Shown: in pieces, positions 1 to 9,336 of the stretch
Layout of the letters: every line of letters starts with the position of its first letter
How positions within the stretch are numbered: the first letter of the stretch is position 1
Translations under genes and position numbers: made by a program
Source: Cyclostephanos tholiformis
Lineage: Eukaryota > Bacillariophyta > Thalassiosirophyceae > Thalassiosirales > Thalassiosiraceae
Reading direction: 5' to 3'
NCBI GenBank assembly: GCA_036939975.1
Contig: JALLPB010000449.1
Coordinates: 1-18,497 of the forward strand
Length of the DNA: 18,497 bases
The notes under the pieces: model-generated
The model's database searches: none
What the model was told of the DNA's origin: nothing
Seen by the model: only the letters and a program-made list of their open reading frames with translations

Positions 1-317
1 TAGCTAGATTTAGTGTCTGTCCCTTAATCCCCGGTGTCCCTTAATCCCCGGTTTCGGTATTCAATATTAGCTGTTACAGATCCTAAAAAAAATCCCCTTT
101 ATTTTAGCATCGCAGGAAAAATTGCTGTATCTACTTTTTCATTCGTTTTTTGTTCTCGTGTTGTGTTGACGCCTTCATCCATCGAATGCAAGCACACCGC
201 GCACCAGGCCAGAGCTCAAGGCAAGAAAAGTTTCAATAGACTCCTCGGGGGCGGTTGGGCGCGTGATTACCCAGCTATAGGGCTGGGAGAACGGGCCCCT
301 TGTTTGACACTTTTTTC
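1..317. other. Upstream region of the PERK-like gene; possible missing first exon
   Basis: No complete gene is visible here. The reading frame of the kinase gene's first exon stays open upstream to position 267, where an in-frame TGA (264-266) stops it. No ATG lies in that stretch; only a TTG at 300. AG dinucleotides before 280 (for example CCCAG near 270-274) could be splice acceptors, so an upstream exon carrying the signal peptide is possible but not shown. A tandem 17-mer sits at the left edge. Confidence 0.5.
18..51. repeat. Two perfect tandem copies of a 17-mer
   Basis: The unit TGTCCCTTAATCCCCGG occurs at 18-34 and again, identically, at 35-51. It may be the edge of a larger repeat or a duplicated promoter motif. 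The window starts too close to tell. Confidence 0.85.
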
Positions 318-3300
318 ATGTCCATTTTCGAAGGAGGTATTAACACGCAGAACGATAACCATGAAGAGGAAAAGGTTCGATGTGCCAAGCCCGTATTGAA
401 CGAGGGCAGGGACGATGGCTTTCATGAGAGGATCAAATTTATGGCTCGCCCTCCCCCGACGTCGCTTGCGTACGAAGGAGGCAAGGACGGAATTAACGAC
501 GATTTGAGGGGGGGACGTGCACCGCGGCGACATCACCCCCCACCGAGTCGGGCACATGCACCAAAGCCTTTATCCAACACGCCAATCGTCGTAGAAGAGC
601 TGAGGGAGCGTCTCAAGAGGAAAATTCCATTCGCTACCCCCCCCGCGCCGTCGTACCCCCCCGATGAGGACCAAGGCCTGGCCCTGACGTTCTCGTCCGA
701 TGAGCAAACCGGACACGAGCACGATTACGACTCCGCGGCCTCTTTTGTAGTGTGCGGAGTTGATGGTACGGTATATACGTTAGATGCATCCAGTGGAAAG
801 TTAAAGAATATGTTCGCAACGGGACAATTAGTGTCCACCTCGTCGCCCAATTGGGGCCATACGTCTGATGGCACCGCCACAGATTCAACGAATGGACAAG
901 GCGATGGCAAAGCGATCGATGACCGTGACGGCGATTCAATTTATGCAATCGTACCAAAATCCTCTCAGGGTAGGAAGGAGAAGGTCATTCCTGGACTACT
1001 AGATGGTCAATTGTATAGTCTTTTTGAGTTCGACTCACATGACGCCAGCCTGACACCCCACCATATCAGGGTCATGGATGTCGTGGATTCTCCCTTCTCC
1101 GTGTGTCCCGTTGGCGAAACGCAGCAAGATCAATGCGGAATCATGATGGGATCCAAAAAAATTACCATCTTCGCCATCGAGCCTACGACTGGTAAATTAC
1201 GATGGACGCAGGATCCTCAAGGAGGTGCCGGTGGTCGCGGTTATACAACTCATCCGCCAAAAACTTCTTCACGAGGAACGACGGTATTGCTTCAACGTGA
1301 AGATTACATCGTGAGACATACCGATACCGATCAGGGCAAAGAAATTTGGAAGGTGGAACTGGGAATATTCTCTCCGTTGGTCACGCCACAAAGCGGTGGC
1401 GTAAAAGAAACCATCATTGAGGATGAATTCTTTGTTGGCGAGAGAGCTTCCGGGGGCGTGCAAGTTGGGGGTAAGAAAAAGCGAGGGGTTGCCGCCATGG
1501 CTGCCTCTGCGGACTCTCAGGATAGGAAAAAAAGCAGCGTACCTCCTATCCTTGGAAAGAAAAAAACCTCTATACTTGAATTTGATGACTCTGTGTTTGG
1601 AGATAGTCAACACACTGGAGGTCGTCTTCCCTCTATCGCATTTGGAAAGGTGAGTGTGATCGCAAGTTCGTGCTGATGATGTATTCGCACTTGACTCATC
1701 CGCCTTCATGCACCCAGGATCGAAAAAGCCTTATGGCGGTTGATGAAATTAGCCGCGAGCTTCTTTGGAGCTGCCAAATTGAAAGTGAGATCGCAATTGT
1801 GTTGGGCGTTGATATCGAAAGCAAATGGACAACACCAGATGTCATCGACGAGGCATCTATATTGAGTAATGGTCAGCGCGGTCCACAACGAAATGTTCAT
1901 AAGGTTGGGTTATTTTCGTCTTCTCCGCCTACAGCTGGAGACCTTACTCCATATGGAAGCTTCACCTCGACCTCAGCTAACAATCTTGATTCCATTGGTC
2001 AACATCACTCGCATTCGTTTGTCCGCACTCTGTTCAACGTTGTTGATGAGATAGACTATTCGCCCCATGGAAATTATTTTAACTACCCTCTTTCGCCACA
2101 GGGAGTGACAAGTCACGAAATCGGCCAAGAATTTCGCTCGCAAATATCTGCAATGAATCCTTCAGATGTGGCAATGGCTAATGCTGGGCGTCCCCTTTCT
2201 CACAGAACTGAGCATGGACTATATCTTACCTGGTCGATGGTTTCTGCCGTTGTGTTGATATTACTATCTCTCGTTGTTTTCCTTGCTAGAGTCATCATTC
2301 TTCGGCAGAAACGAAAATGGGAACATAAGGCTAGCCTTGATCTGGCGACTGCTTCCAGTCTAAGCGAGGATGGGAACACATCGCTGCCGCCGTCTGTTCG
2401 GAATCCAACTGCGCCAACTTCGGGTAATTTTCACCCGGACATAAGTGCATCGAAACATCTCGCTGTACCAAGGAGTTGGAGTGTAGGTGCCATGGGATCT
2501 CATTTATACAATCCTGGACACATTGGAGCTCAGCCTTTAACTTTAGAAAATAGTGGCGTGACACCGAGCTTCGATAGAGCTCAGGCTTTTACTTCAGATA
2601 TTAGTGGAGTGGCATCGAGATCTCTAAATCAATCACCATTGCTGAACAGTAACCCTCCCTACGCTGCTCCGTCCACCGTAGGCATGAAGTCACTTCCAAC
2701 AGTAGCGAATTCTGATGATAAGTCACGGCCAAGTGTTGACAATATAGACGGGATACCTCTCGTTCGATATTCTAGATACACGTCGGAGTTTAAAGAAATA
2801 ATGCCACTTGGCAGAGGGGGTTTCGGAACAGTGTTTCGGTGTCGAAATGTACTCGACGGACGTGAATATGCCATAAAAAAGATCAAGATTGTATCCCCAA
2901 TGAGCGTGAATGGAAACGTCACAAAGCAACTTTCGCAAAAACTCCACCGTGTACTACGAGAGGTGAAATGTCTGGCTCTCTTAGATCACCCCAATATTGT
3001 TCGGTACTATACTGCTTGGCTTGAGGTTGATCAGAATTATTGTGATGATGAGACCAGCACAACTGTTTCAATATTTGATCAGAGATCAACAAGCATTTTA
3101 TCGGGTGGGTTTTTCGGCGGCTTTGGATCAAATTCACGGACCATACAAGCACCTTTCTCAAAACGAAATGGCCCAGCCAAAAGATTACTAGGATCATACA
3201 ATTCACTTGGCTGGAATAGCCTTGTAAACTTTCGATTAGAGGAATCAATATCGTTTGGTCCCCTACAAAATGATGACCCCAATATTGAATCATGTGAAAA

Positions 3301-4625
3301 CGATGATGATGACTTGGGATTTACATGGGAACGAAGTAAAGACAGCACAGCTGAACCCTCTAAGTCTTCCCAGAAGCAATTTTCAAATACTCCTCAGCAC
3401 GAAACCTTGAAAGTGGAAGAAAGTCAATCTAACTCTGGGATTTTCACCTATGATGGCGGAAAGAATTCAAATGTGACACAATCTTGCGATGATGGTAATA
3501 AGAAAGACGGATTGCCTGAACCAACAATCGATGCAAGTTATGACGACAAACCTACGGCGGGGCGACACATTCTATTCATTCAGATGCATCTTTGTAGCGT
3601 TAAGACTTTGGCGGACTTCCTGGCAAGCCCCGAGGCCAGACGTGGCGCTGTTTCGCATTGCTCGTCACAGACACCGCCTTATGATGTAGACATACCATAT
3701 GCCCTCCGATTATTTGCTCAAATCGCACATGGTATCAAACATGTACACAAGCAAGGGCTCATTCATCGTGACTTGAAACCACAGGTGAGCGTCATGTCTA
3801 TTTTGATTTTATGCAGAGCATACTAAAAATGTTCTCTCTAATATCTATTACGCAAAAATATAGAACTGTTTTATTGATGATGCTGGAATTGTGAAAGTTG
3901 GTGACTTTGGATTGAGTCGTGAATCATCAACTACTGGTGACATAACTGATTGTGACAAATATTGCGAGGATGGCATTGTTGTCCAACGTGATACTGTTGT
4001 ATTACCAAACCGCAGTGAGGAAGAAAACACTGCTGGAGTTGGTACACAAGCATATGCATCCCCTGAACAAATGAGAGGATCGGACTACGACGCAAGCACT
4101 GATGTGTTTTCGCTCGGGCTCATATTGTTTGAGCTGTTATACCCCATGTTCACAGCGATGGAAAGATATAAGGAGTTTGCTTGCATTCGAAAAGGGAACT
4201 TCCCTGCATATTGGAATGATTTTATAAGAATAACATTCCCCGCAATACATGACCTCCTTGTCCAAATGATTTCAGATTCTGCGTCAGAGCGGCCAACTGC
4301 TGACGCTGTGTCGGATCGTATCGACTCACTTTTACGGGAGTACTCCGTTCAATCACTAGATAGGTCATGGGGGGAGAAGGGGGCACTGCTGCTTCGAGTG
4401 GAGGCCACCGAGAAGGAAGGTATTTTGGCGAATACAATGCAACTCATCAGAGATGCCGCACCCCACTCGACACTGTTGCAGTATGGACTACGGGGACAAT
4501 CATCCAAAGCAATAATGGAGTTCGCCTTAAACGTCGAAGACAACGAGAAAGCTATGGCAGCGGAAAACATAAGGTCGCAACTTGAGAAAAATGGCATGTC
4601 TGTACGCCAAGTATCAAATAGCTAG
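318..4625 (+). CDS. EIF2AK3: PERK-type eIF2alpha kinase with ACT-like C-terminal tail
   Basis: Exons 318-1649, 1718-3784 and 3864-4625 join to give about 1386 residues. Intron 1 (1650-1717) is GTGAGT...CCCAG and intron 2 (3785-3863) is GTGAGC...TATAG; both fall between codons. Family knowledge: PERK is an ER-membrane kinase that phosphorylates eIF2alpha when lumenal proteins misfold. Seen in order: PQQ/IRE1-like lumenal strands near residues 141-170 (GVDGTVYTLDASSGKL), then GLLDGQLYSL and ITIFAIEPTTGKLRW; a membrane span near 613-640; a P-loop GRGGFGTVF near 809; AIKK near 829; an acidic insert of about 190 residues between N- and C-lobe parts, typical of eIF2alpha kinases; HRDLKPQ joined across intron 2 to NCFIDD; DFG at about 1147; YASPE instead of the usual APE; then an ACT-like tail at about 1306-1385. 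First in-frame ATG is 318; no signal peptide follows it, so the true N-terminus may be in an unseen exon. GCN2 and HRI are less likely because of the lumenal domain and membrane span. Confidence 0.9.
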
Positions 4626-4959
4626 GAATAAGTCACAGTCTAACAGCTTTTTCCTACTGCTACTACTCTGGAGTCGCATTAATGATCCTAATGTTATTCA
4701 CAAATACTGCCATAGCTCTTATGATGGGAACTCATTGTACTCATGCGGAAGTATCACGCGCGAAGTCTTACAAGCGCGGTTGGCGCCCATTCCCAAAGAA
4801 CTCTACACGTTCTCAAATATTCTTAAAAGATTCTATCCAAGCAGATAAAGTTGAACAGAGTCAATCCTCATGCAAAGAAATTGACGGCAGAATACGCGGA
4901 GAAGCGAGTGACGCAAATCTTAATGAGTAAGTACGATGGCATATACTTGCGCGAAAAGA
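4626..4959. other. Convergent intergenic gap between kinase and meckelin genes
   Basis: This 334-bp gap separates two genes that point at each other, so it should hold both 3' ends. No clear polyadenylation hexamer stands out. It contains the small open frame listed separately and an isolated GTAAGT at 4927-4932 on the + strand. Confidence 0.5.
4682..4930 (+). CDS. Possible small secreted protein or unused frame (82 codons)
   Basis: An ATG-started frame encodes 82 residues. Its start is hydrophobic (MILMLFTNTAIALMMG) and ends in a small-residue THA, like a signal peptide; the rest is basic and polar. A perfect splice-donor hexamer GTAAGT overlaps its last codons (4927-4932), so it could be the first exon of a longer transcript antisense to meckelin. 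It could as easily be chance in the 3' UTR of the kinase gene. No family is recognised. Confidence 0.2.
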   Translation: MILMLFTNTAIALMMGTHCTHAEVSRAKSYKRGWRPFPKNSTRSQIFLKDSIQADKVEQSQSSCKEIDGRIRGEASDANLNE

Positions 4960-7900
4960 TCACTCGAAAAATCTTGAGTCAATCAAAGACTTGTCAGATA
5001 AATTTTGTTTTCCAAGCCATGAACGGAGGGCTGTTCTGAGTAGGTGCATTATATATGTCAAAAAGATGGAAATGCCAACATTGTTGAAGGCCATGCTGGC
5101 TGCATTATACGTCAGAATATCATGGATGACAAGATTGACTTCGATTCCAATATCAAGAAACGTTAGCGACAGAAATCCATGATCGTCCGGATACATGATG
5201 CATTTTGGCTCAGTCTTCGTTCGGAATTCTGCTGGTGTAACGCTTAAGTGTCTTTCAGCAAACCATGATTCTCTGACAACGTAGCTCAATCCTTCCCCCA
5301 ATTGCCGGTTGATAAAACTCTGCAGGAAGACTGTGGTTTCTGCCCTTGCAAGGGATGTTTTTTCTGTATCATATTTCAACTGGTAGAAGTGACGATGACT
5401 TGGCCTGGCATAGCTATATATCTTGGAAATCTGGCGACGAAATGCTGGACTAGCAAAGAAAGTAAAAATCTGACATTCCCCCGTGGCTCCGACGAGACCA
5501 CGAGTATTCGTTGTTCCCTTACCCTCTCGGTTCAAGTTTTTCATTAGTTCTTCCATGCTGCAGTCCGCAGATTCGTATGGAGACTTACCGTGCAGGTAGT
5601 AGCCTCTATGGTTCTCTGACATCATGAAAACCGAGATATTGCACATCGTACACAAGTCTACGAATTTCGTGGAGGGTGGCTCATCGAAAAAACGCTCGTA
5701 CACAATAAATCGCCATAACCACTGAATGGCAGCTGCGGCGAACCAGAAGAGGACTGTGTTGGCAAATCCCAATGCAATGTTGTGGTTGTTGTCATTGTAA
5801 TTGTAGTGAAAATTAGGGTGGGGTAGAGAATTTTGATCCTGGTGGAGTCCGATCATGACAAATCCCACAAACATCAAAGAAAATTCGATGCTACTTCGAC
5901 GCCTTGACTGCATCTTGTTTAAATGATTGGCAACGGTGGCCAACCTCCACATTGAGACGCCATCCCTCGACTTGGCTTCTCTCCGACTCTCCCAGTCGAC
6001 AAAGAGTATGTCGCTCGTACACTGGTTTGCGATGACACACGCTACGTGTGATGTCTGAAACCAAAATAGGGTATGGAATGATGTCACGAAAAAAATGAAC
6101 TCAGTTTCGGGAGGCAAAAGCAAGAAAACTTCATTCTGTAGTTTGAAGAATATGAACCAATACGTGCATATCATGAAAATGAAAGAGAACAACAGCACGA
6201 CGAAGGTATGGGAGGCCACCATGAAAACTTGAAGCACCAACGAAAGACTAAATATTGATCCAGTCAATCCAGAGTCGTCACTAGTCCTTTGGCGGCTTTG
6301 CCAATTGTTCAGTCGAATTCCAAATATTACTATTGCAATTGCACATAGAAATCCAATCATGATCTGAATCGATTCCCAGAACTTATTGGTCCTCATTGAG
6401 TATTCTACTTGAAACACAGAGGTGACTTCTTCTTCACCTGACCAACTCCCTTTGGTAGCAGTTGCATATTCAATAGTCAGTATCGGGGGATAGAGTCTGG
6501 TAGTTTTCTCTGATTGAATTTGTATCTTCAGTACTATTTTCTTTGCGAAGCGCAACACCGCAGTGCCAGAAGAGGTTCGCCCAGACTCGTTGTCAAAGAG
6601 GAAGAACCGACGTGTGTATACATCATCGATGTCGTCGCCAGGTCGCTGGTTAATATTCGGGAACCTGCTATTTTTGACAAGATTGCGATTCAGTACAGGG
6701 ATCGGATACAAGCAGTCCCATTCTGGTCTGCATGAATCCGAGCTTTCATCGACGAGGTAAATGTCATAGAAGAACATCTCCTGTCCAAGAAGGCTGCTAA
6801 TCGGACACAAGTGCTCAACACGGTAGCTCAATCCGAACTCAGACCAGTGACTTCGACCGTCATCTCCACCCAGATGGCCATTTGCACAGAACTCAAAGTG
6901 ATTTTTGACGTCTACTATTCCCAAAAATGTCCCATTCAATGTGTACTTTGCAACTTTAAACCGCAAGACGCTCACGTGGTCGACTTCTGGGTGAAATGAT
7001 ACTTTCATAGAGATACCTCTGTCATTTATTATATGCTCTGGCTCGTCACGATAAAAAAGCCATGGAAGTGTGAGTTTCCATTCGGCGAGACCGTGATAAG
7101 ATTCCACGCGATTTTGGGATATTCTTTCGAGTTGTTTACATGCCGGCGTGTCTTGATCATACATGCTCAGGACGCACAAGTTAGCCAAGGCTTGACAGGA
7201 ACGGCGACTCGTTCCAGACGAGCTCACGTAGAATTCACAGTCAGATGCCGCCTTCATATACATATGAGAAAAGGTCAATGAGTCAAGCGTAAATTCATTG
7301 CTTGACTCAAGACTAAACGGATCCCTAAATTGAACTCTTGAGTAAGATGTGGATACTGAAGGGTTGTACTTTATGCAAGACTGATTTGAGACAGAGGTTT
7401 CACCAGTCAGGACGTATCCATCAATACACACACACGAGTAGTCCGTGTCAAAGAACATGTTGGGATCTGGGCACGATACACAAACGTAGGGGTCTGCAAT
7501 AAACCTCCAGCCTGCAGTGACAAAGAACTGCTGTCCATCTTCAATCAAGTCATCCGTTATGACCGCCATTCCTTCTGGACACCTCAAGCAATCCTTTCTG
7601 ATCGGCGATCCTGACGAATCGTAGATTTCTACTAGCTTTTTGGCCACCACTCGCTTCCTAGTAGGGAGACCTTTCATAGGATTTTTGCAAGTGCAATCAC
7701 TTGAGTTGACATCGTATTCAGATGATTCGTAGGTCAAGTTTTGGTCAGTGTTGGAGCATGGTATACACACTCGTTGGTCACGTGACACGGCCATTTTATC
7801 ATCCTTGCACCGGGATGAGCACAATATTTCGTTGCATTTCCCCTGCCACAGTAGATCTTTCGAGCACGCAACACTGACAAGCAATGACGTTGATGAACAT

Positions 7901-8067
7901 CCACAGTTATTTCTTGAGTCGCATTGCTCGCATTGAAGCCCTGTGTCGTCAAACGAGTGAAGAGTGGGGCACTGTAGATTTTTAGGCACTTGAATTGGAG
8001 TTGCACAGTGGGATTGCCAAAACGTAAGCTGCAGAACTAGCGCAGTATGTGTGATTGATCTCATCAT
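4960..8067 (-). CDS. TMEM67: Meckelin (ciliary transition-zone membrane protein)
   Basis: One uninterrupted frame of 1035 codons from the ATG at 8067, close to the roughly 1000 residues usual for the family. The open frame reaches 8196, but its only start there is GTG; the ATG at 8067 is followed at once by a signal peptide (MMRSITHTALVLQLTF, cleavage near HCA). Next comes a cysteine-rich region to about residue 230 with repeated CxxC pairs, then a conserved ectodomain (CQALANLCVLSMYD, LPWLFYRDEPEH). Hydrophobic spans lie near 565-585, 606-642, 655-680, 726-743, 761-788 and 972-1008. The last 30 residues (LGKQNLSDKSLIDSRFFE) match the strongly conserved meckelin end. Family knowledge: meckelin acts in the MKS module of the ciliary transition zone, which gates membrane proteins into the cilium. 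Its presence implies a flagellated life stage, such as sperm. Divergent from the 8216 gene. Confidence 0.92.
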   Translation of the reverse strand: MMRSITHTALVLQLTFWQSHCATPIQVPKNLQCPTLHSFDDTGLQCEQCDSRNNCGCSSTSLLVSVACSKDLLWQGKCNEILCSSRCKDDKMAVSRDQRVCIPCSNTDQNLTYESSEYDVNSSDCTCKNPMKGLPTRKRVVAKKLVEIYDSSGSPIRKDCLRCPEGMAVITDDLIEDGQQFFVTAGWRFIADPYVCVSCPDPNMFFDTDYSCVCIDGYVLTGETSVSNQSCIKYNPSVSTSYSRVQFRDPFSLESSNEFTLDSLTFSHMYMKAASDCEFYVSSSGTSRRSCQALANLCVLSMYDQDTPACKQLERISQNRVESYHGLAEWKLTLPWLFYRDEPEHIINDRGISMKVSFHPEVDHVSVLRFKVAKYTLNGTFLGIVDVKNHFEFCANGHLGGDDGRSHWSEFGLSYRVEHLCPISSLLGQEMFFYDIYLVDESSDSCRPEWDCLYPIPVLNRNLVKNSRFPNINQRPGDDIDDVYTRRFFLFDNESGRTSSGTAVLRFAKKIVLKIQIQSEKTTRLYPPILTIEYATATKGSWSGEEEVTSVFQVEYSMRTNKFWESIQIMIGFLCAIAIVIFGIRLNNWQSRQRTSDDSGLTGSIFSLSLVLQVFMVASHTFVVLLFSFIFMICTYWFIFFKLQNEVFLLLPPETEFIFFVTSFHTLFWFQTSHVACVIANQCTSDILFVDWESRREAKSRDGVSMWRLATVANHLNKMQSRRRSSIEFSLMFVGFVMIGLHQDQNSLPHPNFHYNYNDNNHNIALGFANTVLFWFAAAAIQWLWRFIVYERFFDEPPSTKFVDLCTMCNISVFMMSENHRGYYLHGKSPYESADCSMEELMKNLNREGKGTTNTRGLVGATGECQIFTFFASPAFRRQISKIYSYARPSHRHFYQLKYDTEKTSLARAETTVFLQSFINRQLGEGLSYVVRESWFAERHLSVTPAEFRTKTEPKCIMYPDDHGFLSLTFLDIGIEVNLVIHDILTYNAASMAFNNVGISIFLTYIMHLLRTALRSWLGKQNLSDKSLIDSRFFE

Positions 8068-8215
8068 TTGGCGTCTCGATCTGTCGACGAATCTAATGAT
8101 CGGCTGGGATCGGTAAAGGTCCTTTGTGGATTCTCCTTCATTTTTGTTTTTAAAATTTAAACACAGCGCTTCAACTTTCCTCTCTTGACGTCCCACACTC
8201 TTCTTCGGACCACCA
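8068..8215. promoter_or_regulatory. Short shared divergent promoter region
   Basis: Only 148 bp separate the meckelin ATG (minus strand) from the ATG at 8216 (plus strand), so both probably share this promoter. It has an A/T-rich patch near 8148-8161 and a TGACGTC near 8186-8192, a CRE/bZIP-type core known to be active in diatom promoters. The last bases (from 8211) belong to the duplicated unit that contains the plus-strand start codon. Function is inferred from spacing only. Confidence 0.4.
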
Positions 8216-8424
8216 ATGAAGAGCGAGGCTAACGCAGATTGGAGTGGCTACGCACCGTCGCCCAATTCCAAGAAACACATTCCCCAGCTCCCATCGAAGA
8301 TAGATGCCAGAGTCTCCCAGGGCACACCAATGATCGGCGAGACTAACGCAGATTGGAGCGGTTACGCAAAGTCGGCCAATTCCAAGAAACACATTCCCCA
8401 GCCCCCATCGAAGATAGATGCCAG
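8211..8424. repeat. Tandem duplication, two 100-bp copies at 114-bp period
   Basis: Copy 1 is 8211-8310 and copy 2 is 8325-8424, with about nine tenths of bases identical. Each begins CACCAATGA, so the ATG at 8216 and the in-frame ATG at 8330 are duplicates. The period of 114 is a multiple of three, so the frame is kept. The encoded copies share 24 of 28 residues from NADWSGYA to PSKIDA. Confidence 0.92.
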
Positions 8425-8914
8425 TGTTGGAGTCGAGGAATCCAGGTGGAAACCTGGTCGACGAGTCTGCGAAGGGAGCATGAGCGCCTCGGCGTCGACA
8501 TGGGGACCAATGCCGGAGAAGAATTCGTCGGTAGCTGGATCGGTCGCATGGAAAACGGAAGCACAGGCGGCATCCACCCAAACGAAGACCTCGCGCGAGC
8601 AACTGACGGAAAATGGTCGGGCAATGTTTATTCGAGGTAAGGCCGTGCCAATACCTTCATACGAGCTGGCACGTTGCACATCCTTCGAAGAAAGTTTTGG
8701 GGCACGATTAAGGGAGGCGAATTCCTTTTCTCTAAATGAGAAAAGTGAGGAGAAACATGCGGTGACCGATCCGAACGACAAAGCAGCAGCATTTTCCCCC
8801 TATTCCTTGGTAGGGTATCGATCGGGAAATACAGCGAAATCGTTTCTTGTTGGATTGGGCACTGAGGTTGCCGCATCCATAATGTCATCATCGAAAATCG
8901 ACGAGGATGAATGA
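8216..8914 (+). CDS. Hypothetical protein with duplicated N-terminal motif
   Basis: A 232-residue frame in one exon; I do not recognise the family. The start carries two copies of a 38-residue-period motif (NADWSGYAxSxNSKKHIPQ) at residues 4-31 and 42-69. The protein is polar and Ser/Lys-rich, without a signal peptide or clear membrane span. The final 60 residues contain a mildly hydrophobic stretch (SFLVGLGTEVAASIM) and an acidic end (KIDEDE). The start could be 8216 or its duplicate at 8330; the second would give 194 residues with a single motif. Because it is head to head with meckelin, a role in flagellated cells is possible but is only inferred. Long antisense frames cover the same DNA, so the coding strand is not certain; the in-frame duplication and a single clean ATG favour plus. 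Confidence 0.65.
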   Translation: MKSEANADWSGYAPSPNSKKHIPQLPSKIDARVSQGTPMIGETNADWSGYAKSANSKKHIPQPPSKIDASVGVEESRWKPGRRVCEGSMSASASTWGPMPEKNSSVAGSVAWKTEAQAASTQTKTSREQLTENGRAMFIRGKAVPIPSYELARCTSFEESFGARLREANSFSLNEKSEEKHAVTDPNDKAAAFSPYSLVGYRSGNTAKSFLVGLGTEVAASIMSSSKIDEDE

Positions 8915-9229
8915 TCTCAAGTCCACAGCTGGATTTTCTCGACAAGTTACTACTTGCAAAACAATGTTGAAAGAATCAATAATAATTATTGTACTACCTC
9001 AGGTGATACCCGTAGCCAAGTATATTGAGTAACTACCTAGGTACAATACGTAGTAAAGACAAAAAAGTTACTTTTTGAATTATATATTGTAAATACTTTT
9101 TTCACATTGCTTTCACGTCGCTTTCTTTCACGGTAGGATCTTTTTACGTAACGGCGCCGTACACTTGAGCCATGGCAGAAAGAAACACGTCTTTTCCGAT
9201 TGCCACAGGCGTCGGGATAAGGGAGAGAG
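8915..9229. other. A/T-rich intergenic stretch, no gene
   Basis: This stretch follows the 8216-8914 gene and ends at the transposon. It holds an imperfect palindrome around CCTAGG near 9035-9057 (TACCTAGGTA core, with a nearby ACGTAGTA echoing the upstream TACTAC) and A/T-rich sequence to about 9110, probably the 3' UTR. Nothing else is supported. Confidence 0.5.
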
Positions 9230-9271
9230 TTACTACTGCGCTTATCAATTGTCGCCTTATAGCTATCTAAG

Positions 9272-9315
9272 GGTTAGCTAACGGTTAGCTAAGGGCTAGC
9301 TAACGGTTAGCTAAG
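9272..9315. repeat. Left subterminal array, four 11-bp units
   Basis: Four head-to-tail copies of GGTTAGCTAA plus C or G start at 9272, 9283, 9294 and 9305; the third has GGCTAG. A degenerate half unit continues into GGTTAGGAATT at 9316. The core TTAGCTAA is itself a palindrome. Confidence 0.88.
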
Positions 9316-9336
9316 GGTTAGGAATTACCTATCGTA

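Noticed and set aside
300..317. Kinase frame beginning at 300
   Set aside because: The start codon would be TTG. The first in-frame ATG is 318.
8068..8196. Meckelin frame extended upstream to 8196
   Set aside because: The start there is GTG. The ATG at 8067 is followed directly by a signal peptide.
8171..8945. Several minus-strand frames of 90-143 codons antisense to the 8216 gene
   Set aside because: They overlap each other and the better-supported plus-strand gene, and show no recognisable protein features.
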